64,000 nt of DNA. It comes from Paulownia fortunei. Taxonomy: Eukaryota > Streptophyta > Magnoliopsida > Lamiales > Paulowniaceae. The notes below the pieces were generated by a model. The model worked only from the letters and a program-made list of their open reading frames with translations, was not told where the DNA came from and did no database searches. Location: positions 15,562,001-15,626,000 of the forward strand of contig CM033121.1 in the NCBI GenBank assembly GCA_019321725.1. Direction: 5' to 3'. Shown in pieces: positions 45,160-56,778 of the stretch (position 1 is its first letter; the number at the start of each line of letters is the position of its first letter). The position numbers and the translations under genes were made by a program.

Positions 45160-45713
45160 TTCTGTGGATTTTCAGCTCAATGCATCAGCTACAACATTGG
45201 CTTTATCGGGGTGGTAATTGATCACACAATCATAATCTTTTACCAATTCCAGCCATCTCCGCTGCCGTATATTCAACTCTTTCTACGTGAAGAAGTATTT
45301 GAGGCTCTTGTGATCCATATAGATCTCGCACCGTTCACCATATAGATAGTGCCTCCATATTTTAAGCACAAATACTACAGCAGCAAGTTCCAAGTCGTGC
45401 GTGGGGTAATTCTTTTCGTACTCTTTAAGTTGTCTGGATGCAACGCAATTACTTTACTATTCTGCATCAGTACATATCCTAATCCATTCTTTGACGCGTC
45501 ACTGTAAATTACGAATCCTCCAGTACCTAATGGAATTGAGAGAATAGGTGCTGAAGTCAACCTCTTTTTCATTTCCTGGAAACTTCGCTCACACATATCC
45601 GTCCATTTAAATGTCACCCATTTTCTAGTTAAGTGTGTCAATGGCATAGCAATCTTGGAGAATCCTTCCACGAATCTCCGGTAATATCCAGCTAAACCCA
45701 AAAAACTCCGCAC
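45160..45713 (-). pseudogene. Gypsy 2 RNase H
   Basis: [71 protein letters not shown] with the first catalytic Asp, then a frameshift. In the shifted frame lie [21 protein letters not shown] and [15 protein letters not shown] and [18 protein letters not shown]. Catalytic residues can be followed across the frame change. Confidence 0.85.
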
Positions 45714-45731
45714 CTCTAAAAGATTAGTAGG

Positions 45732-46502
45732 CTACGCCCAGTTGTTAATAACTTCAACTTTACTTGGATCTACTGATATTCCCGCTCCTGATATAACATG
45801 TCCCAAGAATACCACACGATCCAACCAGAACTCGCATTTCTTGAATTTGGCATATAACTGCTTTACTTTCAGGACCTCCAGTACTTGTCTCAAATATGCG
45901 GCATGCTCTTCTTTAGTTCTGGAGTAAACTAGAATGTCATCGATGAACACGATAATGAATTTATCCAGAAACTCCTTAAATACTCTATTCATTAGATCCA
46001 TAAATGCTGCTGGAGCATTAGTCAATCCGAACGGCATCACCAAAAATTCATAGTGCCCATATCTTGTACTAAATGTCATCTTGGGGATATCCTCTTTCTT
46101 TATTTTCAGTTGATGGTACCCAAAGCGTAAGTCAATCTTTGAAAATATTGCGGCACCTTGAAGCTGGTTAAATAAATCATCAATTGTGGGTAACGGATAC
46201 TTATTCTTAATCGTGACCCTGTTCAACTCTCAATAATCGATGCACAATCCCATGGTGCCATCCTTCTTACATACAAACAGAACCGCCGCTCCCCAAGGTG
46301 AAAAGCTCGGTCTGATAAATCCCTTGTCCAACAACTCCTGAAATTGTACTTTCAATTCTTTCAAGTCCAAGGGACCCATTCTGTAGGGAGTTTTAGAAAT
46401 TGAAGATGTTTCTGGTTGTATGTCAATAACAAACTCTATTTCACGATCTGATGGCAGTCTCGGAAGATTATCTGGGAATACTTCAGTATATTCCTGTACC
46501 AC
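45732..46502 (-). pseudogene. Gypsy 2 reverse transcriptase, one stop from open
   Basis: Covers the link [20 protein letters not shown] and [20 protein letters not shown], then [24 protein letters not shown] then [38 protein letters not shown] (first Asp), [18 protein letters not shown] and [16 protein letters not shown] (FIDD intact), to [20 protein letters not shown]. The one stop replaces the Arg of DYRELN; CGA to TGA fits deamination of a methylated CpG. Confidence 0.93.
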
Positions 46503-46529
46503 TGGTATTTCACTAAGAGTTGGTGGGTA

Positions 46530-47035
46530 TTATTCTTCAATGTTCATGACACTCACCGAGTATCCTTCGCAACCAGCATCGAGTAATCGTTGCGCCTTCA
46601 CTGCTGAAATCATAGGGAATATGAAATTTTTCACAATGCTGGCAAATGTGAAAGACTCTTTCCCAAAATTTTGAAATGTCACTGTCTTTTCCTTATAGTT
46701 GATAGTAGCCCCGTACTTTGACAGCCAATCCATGCTCAAAATGACATCATAATCATTCATATCCAGCACAATCAGATCAGCATACCTTCAACAAGTATAG
46801 CACAAGCTCTCAAAATCCAATCGGTTTGTCTAGCATCTCCAGAGGGGACTGCTACACTATAACTGATTTCTGCTACATTTGGTATTCTACCCAACCTCTT
46901 CACATACTCAGTGGATGCAAATGAATGCGTAGCTCCAGAATCAAATAACACAAGTGTTGGAACATTAGAAATATAAAGTTTACCTGTCACCACCGATGGA
47001 TTTGCCTCTGCATCCGCCCTGGTCATGGTGAACAC
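46530..47035 (-). pseudogene. Gypsy 2 protease
   Basis: VPTLVLFDSGATHSFASTEY carries the aspartic-protease D-S-G site. LGRIPNVAEISYSVAVPSGD and a frameshift (46770) follow, then LDMNDYDVILSMDWLSKYGA, the second conserved block of gypsy proteases (usually FDVILGMDWL). About 165 codons in two frames. Confidence 0.9.
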
Positions 47036-47834
47036 CCTGGCTGGTACATTCCTTTGGCCGGTGTGATTTTGCTTACTTGGGCAAAATTTAGCAATATGTC
47101 ATGGCATTCCGCATTAAAAGCATGTCCTGGTATCTGTAGAGCAGCCTCCAGTATGTCGATTACCATATTTCTGACACAGCTTCTGGTATTGGTGTTTTTT
47201 CTTGTTCGACCCGTGGCCTCTTTCTTTGACCTTCTTGTTGTTGGCCTTGTTCTCCTTAAAATTCAAATCCTAGCCTTTGCATTTAGACTGGCCTCTGCAT
47301 TTGGACCAGTCTCTTTTGCGCCATATTCTATTTTTATCCCTGTTGTTTGAACTGCTGTCAAGCCTTCTGTGCACGAGCAATTCTCGATTCAGCCTGTTCT
47401 ACCACCAGCGTCCTCTTAGCCACCTATGAAAATATCACCCCTTGAGTACCTGCCATATTCACATCCCGGTACAACTCCGGCCTCAAACCCTCTAGAAATC
47501 TCTCTACTTTCAATGCTTCAGTGCTGACCATGTGCGTAGCAAACCTGGACAACTGTTTAAATCTATGAATATATTTCCCAACAGTCATCGCTCCTTGTCG
47601 CAGTTGTATAGACTCGTTCATCTTCATCATGCGAACAGGGGCTGTGAAATATTTATTTCGGAATAACTCCTTGAATCTATCCCAACTCATGGTAGTAATG
47701 TCCTCTATGCTGCTAATCGTGTCCCACCAATGGCCTGCACTACCGCGAGCATGAAAGTGGCACACGTTACCCTCTTCTCTTCTGGCACCCTGTTGTACTA
47801 GAACATGTTTTCTAAGGTCCTCAACCAGTCCTCT
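47036..47834 (-). pseudogene. Gypsy 2 gag, N-terminus deleted
   Basis: The LTR end runs straight into FRGLVEDLRKHVLVQQ, with no PBS or start codon. The retrotransposon Gag domain reads GSAGHWWDTISSIEDITTMS, WDRFKELFRNKYFTAPVR, LRQGAMTVGKYIHRFKQLSR and FLEGLRPELYRDV (47740-47440). After a frameshift come knuckle regions CQKYGNRHTGGC (47178-47143) and CF, stop, CGMP, stop, HIAKFC (47120-47080). Confidence 0.88.
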
Positions 47835-50800
47835 TATAACACCCCCACCACTAAATATAGATATTAGTATAATAATAATTTTGACAATGTAGCACATGTG
47901 TCTGCATGTGTGTGTATATAAATATATATATATTTACTTTTGTCAAATGTAGCAGTTTGAGAAACAGTAAAGTATTTTCTCACATATAACCCTGTATGAT
48001 CCTCAGAACCTGTAGGAACCCCAACAGCTTGCCTAGTAAGTCCATGGTATCAAGTATTACCAGACTCACCTATAATGTATAAACTATATGAGCTAACGCT
48101 CAGCAAGTAAAGATTATGCATGTCAAAGAATAATCCACAATATCAAGTCATGCATCTCAAAATGCTATGCCCACAATGCAATTCCATACATCAAAACATT
48201 TCTCTCAAAATCATTTCTTTCTTGGGCCCATGACCAATGTTACTATCCCATGCACCGAAAAAGAGCTCTGCACATCGCCATAATCCAATGGCCAATAATC
48301 ATAAAAGCATGCAAATCCATGCACACTCGTACCCATGCAAATCCATGCACGCAAACCTGCAAATCCATGCATCCAACCATGCAAACTATGCATGCTTCGG
48401 TGCACTAGTAGTGGTTAGTAAAATATTTTCCTTTCTCATAATCATGCCGTGCAATGCAAAATTTATCACAATGCTTGTATATGACGCATGCACGTGCCAA
48501 TGCCCATGTATGTATGCTCAATAGACATGAATGAAAGTAATGCATGCCCTCTGCTATGCACATCTGATCTATGGTATTACATATAAATCACACATTTACT
48601 ATGTCTATGCATTGTAGTTGCAAATGAATCTTTACTTACATTTGATTGGTTGTGTGTTACTTCTAAGTTTCTTAAGTATTACTCCCCAACCCTAGATGTG
48701 AAATAATCTGTAAAAATACAAGATATCAAGCACCATCCTCAATTAACAAGTTCATTATACCTAATGTAGTATAAAGATCTTGAATCTCAATTTAACTAAA
48801 TAACCTTACCACTTAGAAATTATAACCGAATACAATCTTCTACGTACCTTTGTTCTACATCTTAAATGTATACTAACCTCACTTAATTGATGTATTATAA
48901 CTCTTACAATATTTTTCTAAATGTTAGGGATCAAATGCACCACATCTATGCTGGAACATGTTAATGAACCAAATGGGAGAGATTCACAACTTCACATTTT
49001 CTTGTTGCCACATTAATTTCCATGATGATTTTAATACCCTTAGACATATTCATTCACTCCCCAATTTTTATCACACTTATATAACATCAAACAAAATGTA
49101 ACCATGTCATAGAATGTCTAAAACTCACGGATATAGCTTCCCAAGTTCAGCTCCCTTCACAGCATATTGAAATAGATTTTTCCTACGGCGACAGTTTTGC
49201 ACACTTCATGACATTAATGGTTTTGGCACCCTTACGTATATTCAATCTCTCCCAAATTTTTACCACACTTATTTAACATATTCAAAGAGACAAAAAGGTT
49301 ATATTCTTTCCAAAACTAATGGATTTAGCTCCCCTAATTCAGTCTCCTTCACAGCATACCAAAATAGATTTTGCTACTTTGGCAGTTTGAGTGTTTCTCC
49401 AATATCATTCTCTATTTCAATTTCTAATCGATCAAAATTCATTCCAATACTTTTAACTTATATATGGACATGTAAATGGTAATAATTATAGGTTTTATTC
49501 AACATACCATACACTTTTGAAGCCTAAAACATAAGAAAACAGTAAGGTGACAGTTTCTGCCACAAGTATTTCCTATTAAGTGTTTGTCATCAAAAACCCT
49601 TTCTTTGTGCACCAAAGTCTAACTTAAAACTTCCTAACACTTTTATAAGAGATATTGAAAGCTTAGTAAACAATAAAACCATTCAGAATAATCTGAAAAC
49701 CAAAGGCAAATCCGTAGATAAGTGTTACCTATGCAAATTTTGAGGTTAAACTTGATGGTAATCACTTCTCCTTTGCTTTTCTTACTTTTATTTCAACTTG
49801 GAATCAATTTGGAGCACTTGGATACCTTAAGGTGTGTGTTTAGAAGATGAAAATGGCTGAAATGAGGGCCTGGTCATGGCTTAAGGGTGAAGGGTTTGAG
49901 GTGTTAGCTTAAGCTTAATAAGAAAGCATGAGGTGGCAAAGCTTAAGGTGACATGTAATGGTATAATCTGATTTTCTTCCTTATCTTACAGCCCTAATCT
50001 TGTGTGTTTCACATATTCTTATTTGGTTGCAACCTATCTTAGTCACAATTCATTCCCATAGGTAATTCCTATGTCCGTTCATTTGATCTCCAAACCGATT
50101 GACATCCTATTCTTAAATGATTGTCTAGTTTGCATTTCTAAAATCATATGCACATATGGACCTTGTATTATGATACTTAAATCACATTATATCATGTCCA
50201 ATATCCCAAGTATGTTAATCCATAGATGTATACTTTTAAAACACATCGATCTAATTAAATCGAATCATATAAACTTTAACACTTCCAAAATTATAACATA
50301 TAACCTCTTTACTTCCTCTTTACTTGGAATCACTTGGGAGCAACTTCTAAAATTTAATATGGAGGTTTTGGAGGTGAAATAGCTCAAAAAATAGTTTTTG
50401 GTCGTGGTTCAAGGATAGAAATGAAGAAAGGTTGAGGTGGTAGCTTGAGATGGCAAAGCTTGAGGTGGCAAGGCTTGAAATGTCAAGTGGTGGTTCAAAT
50501 CTGATGTTACACACATCTTATACAGTTGTAATCTAGTGTTTCTCATTATTAATTTATCTATTTACAATCTATTTTAATTTTCATATGATCGGATAATAAA
50601 TTCTACCCTAATTTCTTAACCGTTCATTTGATCTCTAAACCGATTGGCATCCGATTTTTAAATGATTGTCTTGTTGGCATTTCTAAAATTATATGCACAT
50701 ATGGACCTTTTAATATGGCAATTAAATCACATTATATCAGGTCCAATATCCCAAGTATGTTCATTTACAAATATATACTTTTGAAATAACTTGATTAAAT

Positions 50801-51107
50801 TAAATTAAACCGTATAAACTTACTAGTGACACCTTTAACACTTCTAAAAATTATAACGTGTAACCTAGTAACATTCATCATATTGATACCTAATTTTCTT
50901 CTTATCCCAATGTAGAATTGATCAATTAGGTTAGGGGGTGATAATCAATACCATGCGAGAGTTTCAAAATTAAGTTTAATGATTAAGAATGCTGTATAAA
51001 ATAAAATGAATTATATGATGTCAATGTCAATGCAAATAGCACGTAATTAACATGTAATGCATCAATCATATTTGGCTAGATGAGTAGTGAGAGATTCGGG
51101 TATCACA
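47835..51107 (-). repeat. Gypsy 2 5' LTR, 3273 bp, mosaic
   Basis: Minus strand from TGTGATACCCGAATC (51107) to GGGGGTGTTATA (47835). The outer part 50318-51107 is close to the 3' LTR. From 48650 to 50300 it is a diverged version, so about 550 bases of LTR start sequence are present twice (49760-50300 and 50318-50890). A larger GCAAATCCATGCA array lies at 48305-48395. Confidence 0.88.
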
Positions 51108-51112
51108 GGTGT

Positions 51113-51328
51113 GCTGCTTACGTGAAGCAGCAAGTGGGAGATAAATTGGATATGAGATCTAATTTATATAGGTTCATAGAGTATCCAAAGGAATCCATTG
51201 GATACTGCTTCTACGACCCCTCGGAACAAAAGGTGTTTGTTTTGAGGAATGCCACCTTCTTAGAAGTGGGGTTTCTATTAGATAAAAATGGCGAACTCGT
51301 AGAACTTGAAAAAATTCAAGAACCATAG
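51113..51328 (+). pseudogene. Copia integrase, part 2 (after the insertion)
   Basis: The frame picks up at the target duplication (GGTGT 51108-51112) and reads AAYVKQQVGDKLDM, then IEYPKESIGYCFYDPSEQKV and FVLRNATFLEVGFLLDKNGE. It continues RVWRC exactly in frame, as the copia GCxAYVK block requires. This shows the gypsy element split one gene. A stop at 51326 ends this frame. Confidence 0.92.
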
Positions 51329-51968
51329 AGCCTCCCAATAGATGCAGTAACGAGCCAACCAGTTAAGGCTAGGCCTTCGTACACACAATCTCCTAAGAGA
51401 TCCCATAGGATCTCAAAACTACTTGAGAGATATAGCTTTTTGTTGGAGAACAACGAGGAGAATCTCCCCTTGGACAATGATCCAAGGACTTATGGAGAGG
51501 CAATGTCGGACATCGACTCGGGAAGATGGCAAGAAACCATGCAATTCGAGATGGACTCCATGTACTCCAACAAGGTATGGACCTTGGTGGACCCACCATA
51601 AGGAAAAATTTATATTGGCTGCAAATGGGTCTACAAGCAAAAATTTGGAGTAAATGCTACCTACAAAGCAAGGAATTGATTATGAGAAAACTTTTTCGCC
51701 AGTAGCGATGCTTAAATCCATCTGGATACTGCTAGTCATATCAGCATATTATGACCATGATATATGATACATGGATGTGAAGACCGCTTTCCTTAATGGA
51801 AATATTAAGAAAGAGATCTATATGAGGCAGCCAGAAGGCTTTATATCCAGAGGGAGTGAGCAAAAGATTTGCAAACTCCAGAGATCTATTTATGAACTCA
51901 AGCAGACTTTCCGAAGCTGGAACATCTAGTTCGACGAGGCAATCAAATTGTTTGATTTCCATAAGATG
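51329..51968 (+). pseudogene. Copia reverse transcriptase, N-terminal part
   Basis: Blocks: SHRISKLLERYSFLL, NDPRTYGEAMSDIDSGRWQE, MDSMYSNKVWTLVDPP then stop, GCKWVYKQKFGV, a small deletion after YKAR, YEKTFSPVAMLKSIWILLVI, the first catalytic Asp in MDVKTAFLNGNIKKEIYMRQ, then KLQRSIYELKQTFRSWN and FDEAIKLFDFHKM. It ends before the YVDD motif and is joined to the middle of an LTR. Confidence 0.9.
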
Positions 51969-53993
51969 CGTGTATGCGGGTGCTTGTTGGCGTAGACACA
52001 CATGGGTATTGGTATAGAGACACTAGTGTATATATGCGGGTGCTTGTTGGGGAACAAGTACACTTAACTACCCCACTTGTAAATTCCCAATTGGAAATAT
52101 TCTATTGTCGAATGGGAATTTTCTCATTACAATAGTGTAAGAATTAGTCCTTAAACTTGAGGCATCATGGTAACCTTGTGCATGACATGTTGCACTTTGA
52201 TGTATTTTCCTATTGCATGACAATCACAAGGGGTTTATATTGGGTGTAATATTTTCATATATGGAGATTAATGAGTGGCCAACAAAGGATCCGTCACCTA
52301 TCTAGATGAATAAGTAATTCTCATATGTATTCCACTGTACTTGACTCTAAAATCTTTGGCCAAGGTTGGATGGAAATTAGATATGGGCTTTTTTAATTTT
52401 TCATCATTGAGTCAAACTACTAGGAATGGAAATATAGTTATTGAGCTAATGGGGTTTTGACTTAACATCCATGCCCTAGGCTCAATCAGAAGATTAGATG
52501 ACGGAAGGACCGTACTTGCATGGTATTCGTAATTAGAATAGGTTCGCACATTCACCTTAGACTAGGTGTCATGATGCATTGCAAGGTGCTTCTCATGACT
52601 TGTGAGTTCTTGGAATTAATGGGTTAATTTTAAGAGAATTAATTAATTAGATTAATTAATCAGAACGATTAATTGTTCAACTAAGTCACAAGAGTTGTGA
52701 GCCCACGACTAGCTTAAAGTGAACCTAAGGGGTCGCACACAAAACTTGGACAAGTCCATTTCTAGCCTAGAAAATACTCCAAGTATTGGATTACATTAAT
52801 TAATGTAATTAATTAATGGGGCTTAAATTAATTCAAATGTGGAATTAATTCAATTAATTAATTGAATTAATTGATTGGACCTAATTGGATTAGGGAATCC
52901 AATTGGAATATTTAATTAATTGATTGGATCAATTAATTAAGATGGGTCTAATTAATTAGATGAATTAATTTAATTGATTGGATCAATTAAAATAGAGCCT
53001 AATTGATTACTTAGGCCTACGCCCATTAGGTGTGGGCCTGTAGGAAGCCCATTAGAAAATTAGATTGGGAATGCAATTCCTAGAGGAAGTTGAATTGAGA
53101 ATTCAATTTCTAAAAGGTAATATGAAAAAAGAAAAGTCCTTATGCCTTCAAGCCTTCAAAGATCGGATTCGTTCACTGCTAAACAAGAGTTCTGAGTCGA
53201 TAAAGTTAGATAGTTTAAGAAGTCCCCTCATCAGATAGGTCCGCTTCCTAAGCCTTTTATAGCGCATGCCCCAAGGTACTTACTAAAAAAGTTATAGATA
53301 AAAAAGGAAGAAAAGTCCTATATGGAAAGGACTTGTGATAGCCTTTATTGGCAATCTTCTTGGACATTTTTATGGGGCTTTTACTGCAGATTTTTTGTGG
53401 GAAAAATGTGGGAAACAGCCCCTCTCTCTTGAAGAAAAATAGTTTTCTTCATCTCCAAAAATTCGTCCCTCCTTTTCTTTTCAATCTTTAGAAGTTCGCT
53501 AACATTTTATCTAGTTTAATTCTTAATTCAATTGTTGAACTAAGAATTAAATTAAATACCTAAAACACTAATTGTTAGTGTGTTCTTGTTCCAAACCAAA
53601 TCATTCTAGGATAGAATTATCGAATCAAAAACTACTAGCATTAGATTCATTTGCGAGTGGGCATCTAAGGTGTGGATACCATTAGAGAGATAACATTTGG
53701 GATCCTAAAAACGAATCAGTTTTTAATCAAAGGGGTTTGAATTGAAGAACTTGGAGATACATTCATGCTAAGATAATGATTTGAATCGTTTCAATCCATA
53801 TATCAGCCGGAGAGCAATCAATGTAAGGGTTTGTGAAACTTTCTTGCTTTAAGTATCAGAAAACGCATAGTTAAGTAATCACGAAAGGGTTTCGGGATTC
53901 TTTTTAATTATATGTGATGTAATGTATATTTATTTATTTTTTTAAATTAAATTTCGTTGTGTATACATTTCTCGGGATCGTGCGAACCCAACA
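51969..53993 (+). repeat. Copia LTR b, 5'-truncated
   Basis: Corresponds to the 5' LTR from about its base 340 onward and ends AACCCAACA at 53993. The join with RT lies in two near copies of GTATGCGGGTGCTTGTTGG (51971 and 52032), so the breakpoint is short-repeat mediated or has a small duplication. Fairly diverged from the 5' LTR. Confidence 0.85.
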
Positions 53994-55040
53994 TTTTTTA
54001 GATGGGACATCAAATAGCCCACACTCGCACATACGATGCATGCTCACATGAAGAGGATGTCTCCATGGACATTGGCGTAGTGATGCTAATGCATGTATGC
54101 AGGTGCTTGTTAGGGAACAAGTACAGTGAACAGGCCCACTGGAAATTCTCAATTAAAACTTATTTGTCGAAATAAGAATTTCTAAGTTACGATAGTACAT
54201 GATTAGTCCTTTGACTTGAGGCACCATAGTAGCATTGTGCATGTCGTGTTTTATTTTGATGTATCTTCTGATTACCTGACATTCACAAAAGGGATATGTT
54301 GGATATTGCATTGATATGTATGGAGGTTAATGAATGGTCAACAAAGATCTGTCACTTGTCTTATAGAACAAGTGAATCTCCTATATTTTCATAGTTCATG
54401 ACTCAGAAGTCATTGGTCAAGGCAGGATAAATGTTAGATGGGTGTTTTCTAACGATTCGTCATGAGTCATTGAAACTGAAATGAAATCATAGTTATTGAA
54501 CAATTACGGTTTTGACTATTAATTCATGCTCTAGATTCAATCAGGAGATTAGTTGACGGAAGGACCTTACGTGTATGATACTTATAATTGAAATAGATTC
54601 ACTCACTATTTCACATAAGTCTAGGTAGTCATGATACACTTGCTAGGTGTTTCCCATGACTTGTGAGGTTCTTAAAATTAATTAGTTAATTTCAAGTGGA
54701 TTAATTAATTGGATTAATTAATCAGAATAATTATTATTATTCATAAGTTGCAAATATTGTAAGCCCACTGCTAGCTTAGTTGTGAACCTAAAGGGTCACA
54801 CACAATTTGAGATGGAACATTTCTAATTTAGAAATTGATCTAAGGGTTTAGATCCAATTAATTAATGGAGATTAATTAATTGGGGCTTAAATTAATTCAA
54901 GGAGTTGAATTTAATTATTTAATTAAATAATTGAATTATTTAATTGGATCTAATAATATTAGGAAACCCAATTGGAGTGCAATAGTTATTTAATTGGATT
55001 AAATCAATTATGTAGTCCATAAACTACTTTAATTGGAGTA
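53994..55040 (+). repeat. Copia LTR c, first part, forward
   Basis: Corresponds to bases 32669-33700 of the 5' LTR, for example TACGATAGTACATGATTAGT and the GGTCAACAAAG block. It begins directly after the end of LTR b. Its first 237 bases are missing. It stops near 55040 at the place where the inverted piece at 56218 begins. Confidence 0.85.
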
Positions 55041-55345
55041 AAGAAGTATCACAATTGAAGAAAAGGATGATGTTTGCCAAAGTCCATCATGTGTAAATCA
55101 AAATATGCAAGAAACCACATGGGCTACGCATGTTATGGTTGGAAATTTGGATTTGGGGTATTTCTAGACTTGGGCAAGTTTAGTATTTTGGACATAATTT
55201 GCTGCTTAAATGCTCTTTTCAATTAAACTAGATCTATTGGAAAGGTAAGATACATGGCTATAACTTTGCCTTTGGAAGTTCAACCCAATATAGCCTTGAT
55301 AAAAGCAAAAAATCTGTTAAAGTGTTTGTATTGGAAGAAATCTCT
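55041..55345. other. Spacer between LTR c halves, possible gypsy LTR fragment
   Basis: About 305 bases with no ORF. ACATGGGCTACGCATG and the stretch from 55200 (GATCTATTGGAAAGGTAAGA, ATGGCTATAACTTTGCC) resemble wording common in Athila-type LTRs such as the one at 63100-63360. Unsure. Confidence 0.35.
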
Positions 55346-56218
55346 TGTTGGCTTCGCGTGATCTCGAGGTATGCGTAGAAGAAAATTAAAATTTTTAAAA
55401 ACATCACAACATAATAATTATAGCAATACCCCAGATCTGATGCAATTTCTAATGATCTCACAATTTTCAATGGTTGTAGTAAAATAATTAAAGTTTCGAT
55501 TCATACCTTTCTATGCACTCCGATTGTCGTAGGTTATGAAGCAATCAATTTCTAGCCCCTATTATGAATTTGGTTGACAGGGATCCATGTGTCTCATCTC
55601 TAAAGTGGTCAACATTTTGAGCAAGAACACAAAATCAAAATTCCGCTAGCAATTTTGATTTCTTTTCTAACCTATTTTATGGAGTGTGTATAGAGAATAT
55701 TAATTCTTATAATCAACTTGTGATAAAAGAATTAATACTTAAAATAAAAGATGAAATTTTTGGTGGGAAAAAAAATGAATGAAAAATAATTTTTCTTCAC
55801 TCTCTCTCTATATGGCCGAAAATTAGAGGGATAAAAATCCTCCCTATAATTTTTGGTCATGATGTTTAAATAGGGGACTCAAAAATTCCAAGAGTCCCAC
55901 TCTTGATTTTTTGTGTCTCCTTTTGATTGATTAAAAGATATTTTGGTTTATCTAAACTTCTTTCAACTTTATCCCTTTCATATCTTCCAAAGATATTTAA
56001 AGGTTTCCTAAGAATTCTAAACTCTTGACTTTCCATCCTTTTTCAACCACCTTCATGGGCCTCTCCTAATGCGCCTTTGTGAATTGGGTTTGGACTCAAA
56101 ATTAAATACTACAATTAATCCAATTAATTATCTTACCCAAATTCAATTAATTAATTATATCTAGTCTACCTAATCAAATTAGGCCCAATTAAATAATTTA
56201 ATTATTTAATTGAAGAAT
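55346..56218 (-). repeat. Copia LTR c, second part, inverted
   Basis: Reverse complement of bases about 33690-34566 of the 5' LTR, ending with TGTTGG...GTATGCG at 55346 (LTR end CCAACA). With the forward piece it makes up one LTR whose 3' part is flipped. No internal element sequence adjoins it. Confidence 0.85.
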
Positions 56219-56349
56219 TATCTCATGATTTGCTCCTACAAAATATTTTTACAACATGAAGTGTAATATTGAATAAATGGTAGACAAAATTGCATTGTGA
56301 TGTTATAGGCATAAAACTATGTCAAATTATGTACTTATCATTGCTTGAC

Positions 56350-56777
56350 TCTTTCTTCTAGTTTAGAGACGTGACTGCTCATCTCCTCGTATATTTCGAA
56401 GGCCCTGCGATGTGGAGCTATGGGCCTTAAGTTGCCTCGCTCTGAGGTGGGAGTGGAACTGCGGCTTCCTTGGGGGGTTATCGGGGAGGGCTCTTTGTGA
56501 TGAGCTGCAGCAAATTGGGCGACAGTTTTAGTGCTCGGGCACTTGCCTCTTCGATCATCCTCCGTAGCGCCTCCTCAATGAGCTAGATCCCTGGTTCATC
56601 ATGTCGTGGTGGAGGTTAGTTCTTATGATTGTTGGGAGGTGGTCGTTGAGCGCCACCATCATTCTGGGTATCCCTAGCTGGGGGGTCACCTCCTTGGGTG
56701 CTAACCTCTCAAGCTGCTCTAGATCCAATATGCATTTCTCAATGATCATGTAGTAGTTTCCCACAGACGGCGCTAAA
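56350..56777 (-). pseudogene. Tat-type gypsy PBS and gag start
   Basis: The minus-strand PBS region TTTAGCGCCGTCTGTGGGAA (56757-56777) is the form usual for Tat elements. It is followed closely by a gag-like start, MIIEKCILDLEQLERLAPKE, then MMVALNDHLPTIIRTNLHHD and MNQGSSSLRRRYGG. Further minus-strand text to 56350 is low-complexity gag N-terminus. The downstream gag seen at 29060-30190 could be from the same family. Confidence 0.65.
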
Positions 56778-56778
56778 A

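Larger units (their letters stand above)
40996..51107 (-). mobile_element. Gypsy 2, Tekay/Del-type chromovirus, 10.1 kb, near-complete
   Basis: Minus-strand order: 5' LTR 51107-47835, gag 47834-47036, protease 47035-46530, RT 46502-45732, RNase H 45713-45160, integrase 45105-44110, integrase end and chromodomain 44105-43680, PPT 43676-43664, 3' LTR 43663-40996. The PBS and gag N-terminus are deleted at the LTR/gag join. The LTRs are of unequal length (3273 and 2668 bp). Frames are broken but it is the most complete element here. Confidence 0.93.
32432..53993 (+). mobile_element. Ty1/copia element, interrupted twice
   Basis: 5' LTR 32432-34566, PBS, long leader, gag, protease and integrase up to 40995, then integrase end and RT 51113-51968, then a 5'-truncated LTR to 53993. 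Removing the solo LTR (35868-38771) and the gypsy element (40996-51107), each with one copy of its duplicated target, leaves about 8.5 kb. The rest of RT, RNase H and the first 340 bases of the 3' LTR are deleted. The two LTRs differ a good deal, so the right one may come from a related copy. Confidence 0.88.

Noticed and set aside
46420..47350. Plus-strand ORFs over gypsy 2 gag and protease
   Set aside because: Shadows of the minus-strand polyprotein.
41646..48395. Repeats of GCAAATCCATGCA as a CRISPR array
   Set aside because: Units are contiguous or nearly so, without unique spacers, and lie in a plant LTR.
32432..53993. Target-site duplication for the copia element
   Set aside because: Bases before 32432 and after 53993 do not match; the right LTR is truncated and followed by another LTR copy, so the original flank is lost.
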